Shown: in pieces, positions 1-9,485 of the stretch
Position numbering within the stretch: position 1 is the stretch's first letter
Layout of the letters: each line of letters begins with the position of its first letter
Source: Niveispirillum cyanobacteriorum
GTDB taxonomy: Bacteria > Pseudomonadota > Alphaproteobacteria > Azospirillales > Azospirillaceae
Direction of reading: 5' to 3'
Assembly (NCBI RefSeq): GCF_002868735.1
Contig: NZ_CP025611.1
Span: 676,501-740,500, forward strand
DNA length: 64,000 nucleotides
Program-made: the position numbers and the translations under genes
The notes under the pieces: model-generated
Databases searched by the model: none
What the model was told of the DNA's origin: nothing
Seen by the model: the letters and a program-made list of their open reading frames with translations, nothing else

Positions 1-1
1 G

Positions 2-166
2 GTGCGTGGCGGGCAGTCCGATCTGCTGCTGGCCGATACGGCGGACCGGATGACGAAGGAAGGGCCCCGCGCCCGCCTTTATACGGTGCCCGATGCCGGT
101 CATGCCCCGGCCCTGATGGCGGCGGATCAGGTGGCGGCGGTACGGGATTTTCTGGCCCATGACTGA
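2..166 (+). CDS. Alpha/beta hydrolase, C-terminal fragment (gene begins before the window)
   Basis: An open frame enters from the left edge and ends at TGA 164-166. The last 54 residues include a DAGHAPAL segment, which looks like the catalytic-histidine loop near the C-terminus of alpha/beta hydrolases, and a final helix ending in VRDFLAHD. The start and nucleophile lie outside the window, so substrate class cannot be judged. The stop overlaps the start of the next gene by 8 bases (ATGACTGA), which suggests translational coupling with the YheT-type hydrolase. Confidence 0.6.
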   Translation: MRGGQSDLLLADTADRMTKEGPRARLYTVPDAGHAPALMAADQVAAVRDFLAHD

Positions 167-1136
167 CGGCGCCCCGCCGTTCACGCCGCCCCCCTTCCGG
201 CCCCGCTTTCCCTGGTGGGGCCGGCACCTGCAGACCATCCGCAATACCATCGTGAAGCCCGCCTATCCCCTGCCGCCGGGGCGGGAGATGCGGTTTGCGA
301 TGCCCGATGGCGGCGGCGATGTGCTGCTGGCCCGCCTCAACCCGCCGGCGTTGGCGGTGTCAAGGCCCCTGGCGGTGCTGCTGCATGGCCTGACGGGTAG
401 TGAGGATAGTTTCTATGTCCGCGCTACCACCCGCCTGCTGCTGGACCGGGGCCATCCCGTCCTGCGCCTGAACCTGCGCGGGGCGGGGCCGTCGGCAGTG
501 ACCTGTTCGCGTCGCTATCATGCGGGGCGGACAGGCGATGTCCGGGCCGTCCTGGCGGCTTTGCCGGTCGATCTGGTGGCCGACGGCGTCATTATGGTGG
601 GCTGGTCGCTGGGCGGGAACTGTACCTTGAAGTTTCTGGGGGAGGGGGATTTCCCCGTGCCTGTGGTCGCCGGCGCCGCCATTTCCGCCCCCATTGACCT
701 TGCCGCCAGCAGCCGTCTGTTCGGCTCGCCCCCCAACCGGCTTTACCATCGCCGCCTTCTGGGTCAGATGAAGGCCGATATGCAGGCCAACCGGTCCAAG
801 GTTGGGGATCTCTGGGCCGATGCGGCGCTGGCCGCCCATGATCTGTGGGATTTCGACGACAAGGTCGTGGCGCCCTGGAATGGCTGGGCTGATGCGCCGG
901 AATATTACCGGGTCAATTCGGCCCTGTCCTTTCTGCCCCGGATCGCCGTTCCCACCCTGGTCGTCCATGCCCTGGACGATCCCTGGATACCGCCCGCCGC
1001 CTATCAGGACTTCCGCTGGTCCGCCAATCCCTGGCTGTCCCCGGCGCTCAGCCGGGCCGGCGGGCATGTTGGCTTCCACGGGGTGGGCGGCGTCTGGTCG
1101 GACCTGTGCCTTGCCCGCTTTCTGGATGGGCTGTAA
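159..1136 (+). CDS. yheT: YheT-family alpha/beta hydrolase
   Basis: This 325-residue protein carries the family signature HLQT near residue 23, the HGLTG oxyanion segment at 76-80, the nucleophile elbow GWSLGG with Ser150, an acidic residue in the HALDDPW segment near 270 and His303 in GGHVGF. This order fits COG0429 (YheT) carboxylesterase-like proteins, which are cytoplasmic and have no settled physiological substrate. Length is normal for the family. It overlaps the preceding partial hydrolase by 8 bases, so the two probably share an mRNA. The family call is firm; the substrate is unknown. Confidence 0.9.
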   Translation: MTDGAPPFTPPPFRPRFPWWGRHLQTIRNTIVKPAYPLPPGREMRFAMPDGGGDVLLARLNPPALAVSRPLAVLLHGLTGSEDSFYVRATTRLLLDRGHPVLRLNLRGAGPSAVTCSRRYHAGRTGDVRAVLAALPVDLVADGVIMVGWSLGGNCTLKFLGEGDFPVPVVAGAAISAPIDLAASSRLFGSPPNRLYHRRLLGQMKADMQANRSKVGDLWADAALAAHDLWDFDDKVVAPWNGWADAPEYYRVNSALSFLPRIAVPTLVVHALDDPWIPPAAYQDFRWSANPWLSPALSRAGGHVGFHGVGGVWSDLCLARFLDGL

Positions 1137-1190
1137 CGCGTTTGTCATCTGCCGTCGCTACCCTGTCCCCCCTGACCAGAGGGGGATTGG

Positions 1191-1781
1191 ATGCGCGTCT
1201 CGCAGGCTTTGCTGCTTTGCTGCCTTCTGGCGGCGACCCCTTTGGCGGTGGCGCAGGAGAAGCCGGTGGACCCGGCATTGACTGGCTGGCTCTCCACCAC
1301 GCCTGTCACCCTGTTGGATTGGGGCATGCTGCGGCTTGACCGGGAGGTGCGGCAGGCGGTGACGGCGCTGGGCCTGAAAGATGGGCGGGACGGGCCGGTG
1401 AAGGTAGGAACGCTGTACCGGCCTTTCGACCGCCGTGTCCTGGCCTACCTCTCGCTGCCCATGCCGGCGCGCGAACGCAGCCTGCCCCGCTGTCGGGAAC
1501 TCTACGGCATGCTGCGCGACCATCTCCTGGCCGGCGCCCCCGGCGGCATCTCGGCGGCGGGCTGGTACCTGCAGCGCATCTTCGGGTCCGACACGCGCGG
1601 TCCTGGTGGGGGCAGGCCGGAGCCGTTTGCAGAGATGCTGACCAACATGGTCCTGCTGGAGGTGACCTTGCGCGTGCCAGAGGCCGACGCCTTCGGTAAT
1701 GGCCCGCCGAAGATCACCTGCGCCGGCCGCCTGGATCAGGAGGAAGCGGCGGCGGTGCCCCCCTGGCGCCCGCCGGGTTAA
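1191..1781 (+). CDS. Secreted protein of unknown function
   Basis: The 196-residue product begins with a clear signal peptide (MRVSQALLLCC, hydrophobic core, cleavage expected after ALAVAQ-like residues near 21), so it is probably periplasmic. The mature part has no motif I recognise. It has a few cysteines (in PRCREL and ITCAGR) that could form a disulfide. The start ATG at 1191 sits 54 bases after the YheT gene and is preceded by GAGGGGGATTGG, an acceptable ribosome binding site. It converges with hemB, whose stop is only 3 bases away, leaving no room for a separate terminator. Confidence 0.6.
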   Translation: MRVSQALLLCCLLAATPLAVAQEKPVDPALTGWLSTTPVTLLDWGMLRLDREVRQAVTALGLKDGRDGPVKVGTLYRPFDRRVLAYLSLPMPARERSLPRCRELYGMLRDHLLAGAPGGISAAGWYLQRIFGSDTRGPGGGRPEPFAEMLTNMVLLEVTLRVPEADAFGNGPPKITCAGRLDQEEAAAVPPWRPPG

Positions 1782-1784
1782 CGC

Positions 1785-2810
<1,026 letters not shown>

Positions 2811-2853
2811 CTACGCCCGCCCGGCCCCTGGCGGCAACAGTAACCCCTGCGGC

Positions 2854-3540
2854 CTACAGCCCCAGGAACTCATGCACGGCGTAGAGCATGATCTTGAAGG
2901 TCAGCACAATGAACCCGAAGGCCACGATGGTGCTGGCCACGGCTGAGACATAGCCGGCGATCAACGCGATGCCGTCCCTTTCCATCAGGGCCAGCGCGAT
3001 CAGCGCGATAGCGATGGAGGGAAACATATTGCCCATGAAGATCGGCAGGATCAGGACGATAGACAGGAAGAATACGACCAGACCGGCCAAACGCTCCATC
3101 CGCCCATCGACCAGACGGGTCAGGCGAGGCCGGGTCACCCGTTCCACACGACGCAGCCATGGTTCTGCCTTGGTCAGGACGGCCATTAGATCGGTACGCA
3201 GAATGCTGCGCCGCCGCAGGAAGGCCGGCAGCCAGGGATGCGGGTGCCCAATCAGTAACTGTATGGAAAAAACAACGATTGGCATGCCGGTTACTGCCGA
3301 CATGCCGGGCGGGGCGGGCAGGATGGTGGGCAGGGCGAACAACAGCATCAGGATGCCATAGGCCCGCTCCCCCAGCCCATCAATCAACTGACCGATGCTG
3401 ACCCGCTCGCCTTCAACCTTTTCAATCGTTTCAAGAAGCACGTCCGTGGTGCGCTTCGGTTCCGTCTTGTCGGGACCTGCGTTCTGAAAGCTGCTGACCT
3501 GTTCCAGACCATCGGGTTCGGGCGGCAATTGTGTGTCCAC
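2854..3540 (-). CDS. ExoD-family membrane protein
   Basis: This 228-residue protein has a soluble N-terminus of about 50 residues, then hydrophobic segments including a long one with PTILPAPPG and GMPIVVFSIQLLIG, and three or more C-terminal membrane helices from about residue 150. The proline-rich pattern after GERAYG is characteristic of the ExoD family, named for a rhizobial gene affecting exopolysaccharide synthesis and alkaline tolerance. The biochemical role is unknown. It starts 129 bases after the end of the Hpt gene with a perfect hairpin between, so it probably has its own promoter. Confidence 0.8.
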   Translation of the reverse strand: MDTQLPPEPDGLEQVSSFQNAGPDKTEPKRTTDVLLETIEKVEGERVSIGQLIDGLGERAYGILMLLFALPTILPAPPGMSAVTGMPIVVFSIQLLIGHPHPWLPAFLRRRSILRTDLMAVLTKAEPWLRRVERVTRPRLTRLVDGRMERLAGLVVFFLSIVLILPIFMGNMFPSIAIALIALALMERDGIALIAGYVSAVASTIVAFGFIVLTFKIMLYAVHEFLGL

Positions 3541-3611
3541 GGATCAACCTTTATGCCGACGGAACAGTCTGTCCGCCGGCCCTCTATACCCCGCGCGGGT
3601 TACCGGAATAT

Positions 3612-3641
3612 GAAGGGGACTTGCGGTGCGGCGTCCCCTTC
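3612..3641 (-). terminator. Perfect 9-bp hairpin downstream of the Hpt gene
   Basis: GAAGGGGAC (3612-3620) and GTCCCCTTC (3633-3641) are exact inverted repeats around a 12-base loop. It lies 29 bases past the end of the leftward Hpt gene. There is no good U-run after it, so it may be a weak or factor-assisted terminator, or an mRNA 3'-end stabiliser. Confidence 0.4.
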
Positions 3642-3669
3642 ACCCTACTAACGCGGGATATGGGGGTCT

Positions 3670-4437
3670 TCATCCCAGATTGAAACGGGTAATCGTCGCG
3701 GCAATGTCGTCACCAAATGTCGCGCCCAGCCGGATGATGCCGGCATCGGCGGGCACGCCCTTCAACTGATCGGCACCCATGCTGGTCATCAGGGCGGCGG
3801 GCACATGGCTTGTCACCGACATGGCGCGCAGGCCACGGATCAGATCGATGCCGCCCAGGCCGTCCATAACGGCAGAGGCGATCAGCATGTCGGGCGGCAT
3901 GCGCACCGCGATGGAGATGGCCTCAATCGGGTCGGACACGATATTCACCCGGAAACCACAGGCCGCCAGTTCGCCCGCTGCCTTACGCGCCACAAGCTTG
4001 TTTGGCGTGACCAGCATGATTTCGACGTCGCGCACCTCGACATCGGTGATGTCGAATTCAAACCGTGTCGGCAGACGGCGGATGATCTGATTGGTGGCCG
4101 CAATGTCCGGCTGTTCTTCCAGCTCCGCCATCTCCGCGATGCGGTCGGCGAAGGTCTGGATGGCGGCAATCTGCTTTTCGTCCAGATCTTTCAGATCGGA
4201 GCAATAGGTCTCCAGACGCTGCGCGATGAGGGAGACGATGGGATAACCGAAGGTGGAGCCGGAGCCCTTCAGCGAGTGGATTTCGCGGCGCAGTTCACGC
4301 AGCGCATCACCGCCCTTGACCTCGCCGGTCTTCGCCTGATCCAGCGTGGCGTAGATGGAGGACAACCGGTCGCTGATATAGTCGCTGAATTCCGACTTGA
4401 GCTGTTCAAGCAGCTCCTCCATATCGACTTCGGCCAT
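3670..4437 (-). CDS. Hpt-domain phosphotransfer protein with a degenerate receiver domain
   Basis: The first ~120 residues are helical and contain HSLKGSG with His54, the phospho-accepting histidine motif of Hpt domains. Residues ~130-255 have the spacing of a response-regulator receiver (EIMLVTPN, PPDMLIASAVMDGLGGIDLI, VPAALMTS), but the residues where the phospho-Asp belongs read SAVMD, so it looks unable to accept phosphate in the normal way. The protein is cytoplasmic and is encoded alone, without a kinase beside it. I infer a phosphorelay intermediate or a scaffold. The partner kinase cannot be named from context. Confidence 0.8.
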   Translation of the reverse strand: MAEVDMEELLEQLKSEFSDYISDRLSSIYATLDQAKTGEVKGGDALRELRREIHSLKGSGSTFGYPIVSLIAQRLETYCSDLKDLDEKQIAAIQTFADRIAEMAELEEQPDIAATNQIIRRLPTRFEFDITDVEVRDVEIMLVTPNKLVARKAAGELAACGFRVNIVSDPIEAISIAVRMPPDMLIASAVMDGLGGIDLIRGLRAMSVTSHVPAALMTSMGADQLKGVPADAGIIRLGATFGDDIAATITRFNLG

Positions 4438-4536
4438 CCTGTTATTCCTTCTATCCGCAAGACATATCCCTGTACCCCGCCGGGCCTGTCCGCATCAAGT
4501 GCGGCGGGATAACCGATGGGTTACAGCCGCCATGCC

Positions 4537-4578
4537 ATAAAAGCCGAAGGCCCGGATGCGCGCTGCATCCGGGCCTTC
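4537..4578 (-). terminator. Strong rho-independent terminator of hemA
   Basis: On the leftward strand a 14-bp perfect stem (4565-4578 pairing with 4546-4559, 5-base loop) begins 29 bases after the hemA stop and is followed within 3 bases by TTTT. This is a textbook intrinsic terminator and isolates hemA from the downstream Hpt gene. Confidence 0.88.
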
Positions 4579-4606
4579 AGAAAACGGTGATAACAAAGCG
4601 ATCCGA

Positions 4607-5821
4607 TCAGGCCGCGCGCTTCAGTTCCAGGTTCTTCCAGACCGACAGCAGGGCATCGACCAGATGGTCCATCTTGCGGTCATCATGGAAGGGGGTAGGG
4701 GTCAGGCGCAGCCGTTCGGTACCGCGCGGCACCGTCGGGTAATTGATCGGCTGCACATAGATATCGTGATAGTGCAGCAGGTCGTCGCTTGCCTGCTTGC
4801 ACAGATGCGCGTCGCCCACCAGCAGCGGCACGATATGGCTGACCGACGGCATGACGGGGAGGCCGGCCTGGGCCAGACGACGCTTCAAGGTCGCGGCCCG
4901 CTCCTGATGGCGGATGCGGATTTCGTTATGTTCCTTCAGGAACATGACCGACGCCAGGGCACCGGCGGCCAGCACCGGGGCCAGCGAGGTGGTGAAGATG
5001 AAGGACGGTGCGAAGCTGCGCACGCAATCGACCAGGGCCGTGGAGCCGGTGATATAGCCGCCCATGACGCCGAACGCCTTGCCCAGCGTGCCCTCGATCA
5101 CGGTCAGGCGGTCCATCACGCCTTCGCGTTCCGCCACGCCGGCACCGCGCACGCCGTACATGCCGACGGCATGCACTTCGTCCAGATAGGTCATGGCGCC
5201 ATGCTTGTCCGCGACGTCGCACAGCTCCTTGATCGGGGCTATATCGCCATCCATTGAATAGACGCTTTCAAACGCCACCAGCTTGGGCTGGTTCTTCGGG
5301 TAGCGCGACAGCAGTGCGTCCAGATGGGCAACGTCATTGTGGCGGAAAATATGCTTTTCCGCACCCGAATGACGGATGCCCTCAATCATTGAGTTATGGT
5401 TCAACGCGTCGGAGAAGACGACGCAATTGGGCAGGATGCGCGGCAGGGTCGACAGCGTCGCCTCGTTGCTGATATAGCCCGAGGTGAACAGCAGCGCCGC
5501 TTCCTTGCCATGCAGGTCCGCCAGTTCGCGTTCCAGCATCACATGATAGTGGTTCGTACCGGAGATGTTGCGGGTCCCACCGGCGCCAGCCCCGCACTTG
5601 TGCAGGCTGTCGACCATGGACCCGATGACGACGGGGTGCTGGCCCATGCCCAGGTAATCGTTGGAGCACCAGACGGTGACATCCTTGGGCGGCGCATCCT
5701 CCCCATGGAAGGTTGCGGTCGGGAATTCGCCCACGCGGCGTTCCAGATCGGCAAACACGCGGTAACGGCCTTCACGCTTCAGACCGTCAATCTGGCTCTT
5801 GAAAAAATTCTCGTAATCCAT
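4607..5821 (-). CDS. hemA: 5-aminolevulinate synthase
   Basis: HemA is the PLP enzyme that condenses glycine and succinyl-CoA to 5-aminolevulinate, the alphaproteobacterial (C4) entry to heme, corrinoids and other tetrapyrroles. The 404-residue form starting MDYENFF is chosen at ATG 5819-5821. A GTG eight codons upstream is possible, but the family begins at MDY. Motifs include NDYLGMG near 54-60, the [12 protein letters not shown] glycine-rich segment at 78-89, DEVHAVG at 214-220 and the PLP lysine Lys248 in GTLGKAFG. A near-consensus FNR-type box lies 183 bases upstream and a strong terminator follows, so hemA looks monocistronic and possibly oxygen-regulated. Confidence 0.96.
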   Translation of the reverse strand: MDYENFFKSQIDGLKREGRYRVFADLERRVGEFPTATFHGEDAPPKDVTVWCSNDYLGMGQHPVVIGSMVDSLHKCGAGAGGTRNISGTNHYHVMLERELADLHGKEAALLFTSGYISNEATLSTLPRILPNCVVFSDALNHNSMIEGIRHSGAEKHIFRHNDVAHLDALLSRYPKNQPKLVAFESVYSMDGDIAPIKELCDVADKHGAMTYLDEVHAVGMYGVRGAGVAEREGVMDRLTVIEGTLGKAFGVMGGYITGSTALVDCVRSFAPSFIFTTSLAPVLAAGALASVMFLKEHNEIRIRHQERAATLKRRLAQAGLPVMPSVSHIVPLLVGDAHLCKQASDDLLHYHDIYVQPINYPTVPRGTERLRLTPTPFHDDRKMDHLVDALLSVWKNLELKRAA

Positions 5822-6003
5822 GGGCCGCTGTCCCGTCTGCACCACTTAAAGGAATGTCACGCCGACCGTGCCTTTTGTCTACCCTTGTTTCTTACTTCAA
5901 AGGTATCGCCAGCAAAACCCCGCGCGACGGCTTGTCGCGCCGGCTCCCGACAATGCGGACGGGCGACAGACCCGCAGCATCGCCGCGATTGATGAAGACT
6001 GCG

Positions 6004-6017
6004 TTGATTTCGGTCAA
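6004..6017. promoter_or_regulatory. FNR/FnrL-like dyad upstream of hemA
   Basis: TTGATTTCGGTCAA matches the FNR consensus TTGAT-N4-ATCAA at 9 of 10 defined bases. FnrL sites of this form are known upstream of hemA in Rhodobacter, so oxygen-responsive control is plausible. It sits 183 bases before the hemA start, which would require a leader of about 140 bases if the site activates from -41. I see no clean -10 element at the matching position. Confidence 0.42.
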
Positions 6018-6113
6018 TTCATCGTTCTGTCCAAGAGGTGTTCCGCGCATGGCTATGGTGCGGACACGTGACATATCAGAATGGGTCGGATGGCCTGCCC
6101 CCAGCGCGGCGAT

Positions 6114-6304
6114 GCGCAACGCTGTGAAACATCAAAAGAGCCGATGTTTCAGTGGTTACGCCCCTTTCACTGCTGCCGACCCGCCGTCTTGTGCAACGCT
6201 GTGAAACACGAACAGGTGCGATGTTTCAGGCCATGCCTCTCGCACTCGCGCCTGCGTGCTGCCCTGCGCAACGCTGTGAAACACGGAACGGGTTGATGTT
6301 GCAG
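6114..6304. repeat. Three degenerate 39-base hairpin repeats, period 75-77 bases
   Basis: Copies lie at 6114-6152, 6191-6229 and 6266-6304. Each begins GYGCAACGCTGTGAAACA, has a variable middle of about 12 bases, and ends ATGTTTCAG (ATGTTGCAG in copy 3). TGAAACA and TGTTTCA are inverted, so each copy can fold; copy 1 has a perfect 9-bp stem TGAAACATC/GATGTTTCA. The intervening 36-38 bases are themselves weakly alignable (CACT and GCTGCC blocks), so the true unit may be a diverged ~77-base tandem repeat. Function unknown. Confidence 0.75.
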
Positions 6305-6455
6305 AGGTTGCGGCTATCCATTTTCGAAAGCCGATAGCGTCGAATTCTGGTGGATATGGGTTTGGCGCTGATGAAGGAGAGTATAACAGGAGCAGCGCAA
6401 AAAGTCAGCAATGACGGGCCATGCGGGGCTTTGGACGACAGGTGTGTCGCTAATC

Positions 6456-7844
6456 TTATCCGACCCTCACCCCCTCCCGCACCAGCCAGTCAGCCGTATC
6501 GGCCAACGACTTTTCGAACCGGAACAGCAGGGTTTCGATCTCTTCCTCGTTGATGATCAGGGGCGGGGAGAAGCCGATGCTGTCGCCGATGGGGCGCAGG
6601 ATGGCGCCATGCTGGTGGCTGAAGGAGACGAGTTTGGCACCCACGGCCAGGGCCGGATCGAAGGGCCGCTTCGTGGCCTTGTCGGCCACCAGTTCCACGC
6701 CGCCGATCAGGCCGATGCCGCGCACTTCACCCACCAGCGGGTGGTCGCGGAAGGCGCGCAGCCCCTTTTGCAGGTGCGGTGCCATGGCGCGGACATGGCC
6801 GATAATGTCCCGCTCCTCATAAATCCTCAGGGTTTCCAGGGCGACCGCACAAGAGACCGGGTGGCCGGAATAGGTGTAGCCATGACCGAAGGTGCCGATC
6901 TTGGCACTTTCGGCCACGCAGGCCTGATAGATCGCGTCCGACACCAGTACGGCAGACAGTGGCAGATAGGCGGATGTCAGCGCCTTGGCAGAGGTCAGGA
7001 TGTCCGGCTTCATGCCATAGGTCTGGCTGCCCCACATATTACCGGTGCGGCCATAGCCGCAGATGACCTCATCCGCGACCAGCAGCACGTCGTACTTCCT
7101 CAGGACCGCCTGGATTTTTTCAAAATATGTCGCGGGCGGCAGGATGACGCCGCCGGCGCCCATCACGGGCTCGGCGAAGAAGGCGGCCACCGTGTCGGGG
7201 CCTTCGCGCAGGATCAGGGCTTCCAGATTACCGGCCAACCGCGTGGCGAATTCCGTCTCGCTCTCCCCCTCCTGTCCGAAGCGGTAATAGTGCGGGCAGT
7301 CGGTATGCAGGATGCCCTGGATGGGCAGGTCGAAATCGCGGTGGCAGTTCGGTAGGCCCGTCAGGCTGGCGGCAGCGACAGTGACGCCATGATAGGCCTT
7401 CTGCCGCGCGATGATCTTCTTCTTCTGCGGTCGGCCCAGGGCATTGTTGTAGTACCAGACCAGCTTCACCGCCGTGTCATTGGCCTCCGACCCCGAGCAG
7501 GCGAAGAACACCTTGCTCATCGGTACCGGGGCCAGGGCGATCAGCCGTTCGGCCAGATCAATGGCCGGTTCATGCGACTTGTGGGCAAACGCGTGGTAAA
7601 AGGGCAGGGTCCGCATCTGGCGGATGGCGGCATCGACAAGGCGCGGTTCATCAAAGCCCAGACTGGTGCACCAGAGGCCCGCCACCCCCTCGATATAGTC
7701 CTTGCCCGCCTCATCCGTGACGGTCACGCCCTTGCCCGACGCGATCACCAGCGGTCCCGTCGTCTCATGCGCCTTCAGGTTGGTGTAGGGGTGCAGGTGA
7801 TAGGCGATGTCACGGCTGCCGGCGGAATTTCCCAGATGCGTCAT
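6456..7844 (-). CDS. Class III PLP aminotransferase (omega-amino acid/diamine:pyruvate type)
   Basis: The 462-residue protein has the class III fold-type I motifs: GVAGLWC at 53-59, SGSEAN at 117-122, AYHG at 150-153, ADEV with Asp258 and the PLP lysine Lys287 in TSAKALTS. Such enzymes move the amino group of diamines, beta-alanine or other omega-amino compounds to pyruvate. Start ATG 7842-7844 (MTHLGN) is chosen over an extension to 7943 because the extra residues are low-complexity and AGGACG precedes this ATG. It lies 64 bases downstream of the GlxA-type regulator, likely one operon. The substrate is not deducible. Confidence 0.88.
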   Translation of the reverse strand: MTHLGNSAGSRDIAYHLHPYTNLKAHETTGPLVIASGKGVTVTDEAGKDYIEGVAGLWCTSLGFDEPRLVDAAIRQMRTLPFYHAFAHKSHEPAIDLAERLIALAPVPMSKVFFACSGSEANDTAVKLVWYYNNALGRPQKKKIIARQKAYHGVTVAAASLTGLPNCHRDFDLPIQGILHTDCPHYYRFGQEGESETEFATRLAGNLEALILREGPDTVAAFFAEPVMGAGGVILPPATYFEKIQAVLRKYDVLLVADEVICGYGRTGNMWGSQTYGMKPDILTSAKALTSAYLPLSAVLVSDAIYQACVAESAKIGTFGHGYTYSGHPVSCAVALETLRIYEERDIIGHVRAMAPHLQKGLRAFRDHPLVGEVRGIGLIGGVELVADKATKRPFDPALAVGAKLVSFSHQHGAILRPIGDSIGFSPPLIINEEEIETLLFRFEKSLADTADWLVREGVRVG

Positions 7845-7908
7845 GATGGTGGCGTCCTGTTGCGGGTTGCCGCCATGGTGAAGCGGGCAGGTGCCGGATG
7901 GCAACCCC

Positions 7909-8904
7909 TTACCCCATCCGCCGTGCCGCGCTGGGTGGTGCATCGTGAAGGCGGCCCCAGGCGCGGCGCAGCTGTCGGGTGGAGCCGAAACCCGCCCGTT
8001 CGGCCACCGCCTCCATATCCAGGCGCGAATTCTCGATCATGCGGCGGGCGAGGCCGACGCGCAGCCGGTTCACATAGTCCGGCACGGTCATTCCGGCATG
8101 TTCACGGAACAGGCGGGACAGGTGGCGGGGGCTGGCATGGGCGATATCGGCCAGGGTGGCCAGTGACCAGTCGCGCGCCGGATCGGCGGAAATGGCATCC
8201 TGAACCCGGTGAATGGCCGGGTGCAGATGGTTGCGCCCCTCCAGCCAGGGGGAGAGCTGTGGATCGGCCCCGGCGCGGCGCATATAGACGACCAGATAAC
8301 GGGCGACGGCCGCCGCCACGCCAGGGCCGCAGCGGTGCCCGATGAAATGCAGCGCCAGATCAATGCCGGCGGTGATGCCGGCACTGCTCCAGCAATTGCC
8401 ATCCTCCACGAACAGCCGGTTTTCCATGACGCGGCAAGAGGGGGCCGCCCGCCGCAGTTCCTCGTACGAACTGTGATGCGTGGTGCAGGCCCGACCTTCC
8501 ATCAGGCCGGCGCGGGCGGCCAGCACCGCACCCGAACAGATACACAGGATCAGGTGGCCGGGCCGCACCGTCCGGCGCAGCCAATCCACGATCACCTGTT
8601 CCTGCACATTATCGGCCCGCACATCCTGCCCCGGCAGCGGATCGATATTGCCCGACAGCATGACGATGGCGTCATCGGGCAACCGGTCGGGTAGGGGCGC
8701 GATGTGGGAGAGGACGAGGCCAACCGAACTGGACATTTCCGGCTCCGGCCCGACGAAGTTCAGCTCGAACCGCAGCCGGTCCTGCTCCACCCCGGCGCGG
8801 CGCAGCACCTCTGTCGGGCCGGCCACGTCCAGCAGCATGGCGCGCGGCGGCAGCACGACATGAACGGGAATGATCTGCCGGTTCTGGTTCGCCCCCTCGT
8901 TCAT
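7909..8904 (-). CDS. GlxA-type transcriptional regulator (DJ-1/PfpI-like domain plus AraC HTH)
   Basis: Residues ~12-190 form a class I glutamine amidotransferase-like domain with CICSGA around the nucleophile-elbow cysteine, then a C-terminal AraC-type DNA-binding region (about 225-331) with two helix-turn-helix units (SLATLADIAHASPRHLSRLF and DMEAVAERAGFGSTRQLRRAW). This architecture defines the GlxA/FtrA group, which typically controls catabolism of amino or quaternary ammonium compounds. It starts 2 bases after the stop of the upstream cysteine hydrolase gene and precedes the aminotransferase, so it probably regulates its own operon. Confidence 0.88.
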   Translation of the reverse strand: MNEGANQNRQIIPVHVVLPPRAMLLDVAGPTEVLRRAGVEQDRLRFELNFVGPEPEMSSSVGLVLSHIAPLPDRLPDDAIVMLSGNIDPLPGQDVRADNVQEQVIVDWLRRTVRPGHLILCICSGAVLAARAGLMEGRACTTHHSSYEELRRAAPSCRVMENRLFVEDGNCWSSAGITAGIDLALHFIGHRCGPGVAAAVARYLVVYMRRAGADPQLSPWLEGRNHLHPAIHRVQDAISADPARDWSLATLADIAHASPRHLSRLFREHAGMTVPDYVNRLRVGLARRMIENSRLDMEAVAERAGFGSTRQLRRAWGRLHDAPPSAARRMG

Positions 8905-8906
8905 GG

Positions 8907-9485
8907 TCAGGCCGCCTCCCGTGTTCCGGTATCATCCAGGGCGCGGGCCAGCGCCTGTTCCACGCTGGTGATGGTCGCGAAACGACCCGCCAGCACCAGT
9001 TCAGTGCGCGCCCGGATGTCATCGGCGGACCATGTGCGGCCCTTGGCGTCGGTCATGGCGAAGGTCAGCGTCGCCTCCGTTACGTAATCAACCTCGTACC
9101 CCAGGTCGGACGCGTGGCGCGTCGTCGTCTCACAGCATTGTTCGGTGCGAATGCCGCAGATGATGACCCGGCGCACGCCCTTTGCCACCAGCCAGACGTC
9201 CAGGCCGCTGCCCACCAGGGCGCTGTGGCGCGGCTTCTCGAACACCGCGTCGGGTTCGATCCGCACCGGGGCCAGCAGCTTCACATGGCCGGAAGTCTTG
9301 GAGAACGGGCCATCCGGATCGACATGGAAAATCTGCGCGATGGGAAGGCCGGCTTCCTTGGCGCCGTCGATCAGGGCCTGCACCCGGTCAAAGAAGGGGG
9401 CTGCCTCCTCCTCCCGCCAATAGGGGCGCTGACGGAAGCTTTCCTGTACATCGATGACCAGCAGGGCGGTATCACGGGCGGACAT
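8907..9485 (-). CDS. Isochorismatase-like cysteine hydrolase
   Basis: The 192-residue product starting MSARDTALLVIDVQ has the family triad: Asp12 (VIDVQ), Lys84 (FEKPRHSA) and Cys117 in GIRTEQCCETT. Members hydrolyse amides, nicotinamide, N-carbamoyl compounds or isochorismate. The exact substrate cannot be read from sequence. The start at 9485 is preferred over the longer frame to 9584 because homologous proteins begin at the first beta strand. It is the first gene of a probable three-gene operon with the GlxA-type regulator and the aminotransferase, suggesting amide release followed by transamination. Confidence 0.86.
   Translation of the reverse strand: MSARDTALLVIDVQESFRQRPYWREEEAAPFFDRVQALIDGAKEAGLPIAQIFHVDPDGPFSKTSGHVKLLAPVRIEPDAVFEKPRHSALVGSGLDVWLVAKGVRRVIICGIRTEQCCETTTRHASDLGYEVDYVTEATLTFAMTDAKGRTWSADDIRARTELVLAGRFATITSVEQALARALDDTGTREAA

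Larger units (their letters stand above)
5822..6455. other. 634-base non-coding stretch between the aminotransferase 3' end and hemA
   Basis: No convincing gene is visible. The region is visibly less GC-rich than its surroundings. It holds the hemA leader, an FNR-like dyad at 6004-6017 and three degenerate 39-base hairpin repeats between 6114 and 6304. Short open frames on the plus strand here change frame between repeat copies and lack ribosome binding sites, so I treat them as chance. Confidence 0.7.

Noticed and set aside
6121-6231. parS-like half sites (GTGAAACA) in the repeats
   Set aside because: Only one half of TGTTTCACGTGAAACA is present and the second half points the wrong way with a long gap, so a ParB site is not supported.
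6114-6304. CRISPR array
   Set aside because: Repeat middle differs in every copy, only three copies exist, spacers are alignable with one another and no cas gene is in the window.
6081-6337. Possible repeat-peptide gene (QRCET...MFQ units) across the hairpin repeats
   Set aside because: Copies 2 and 3 share a frame but copy 1 is shifted by 77 bases, no ribosome binding site is present and the variable codons show no synonymous pattern.
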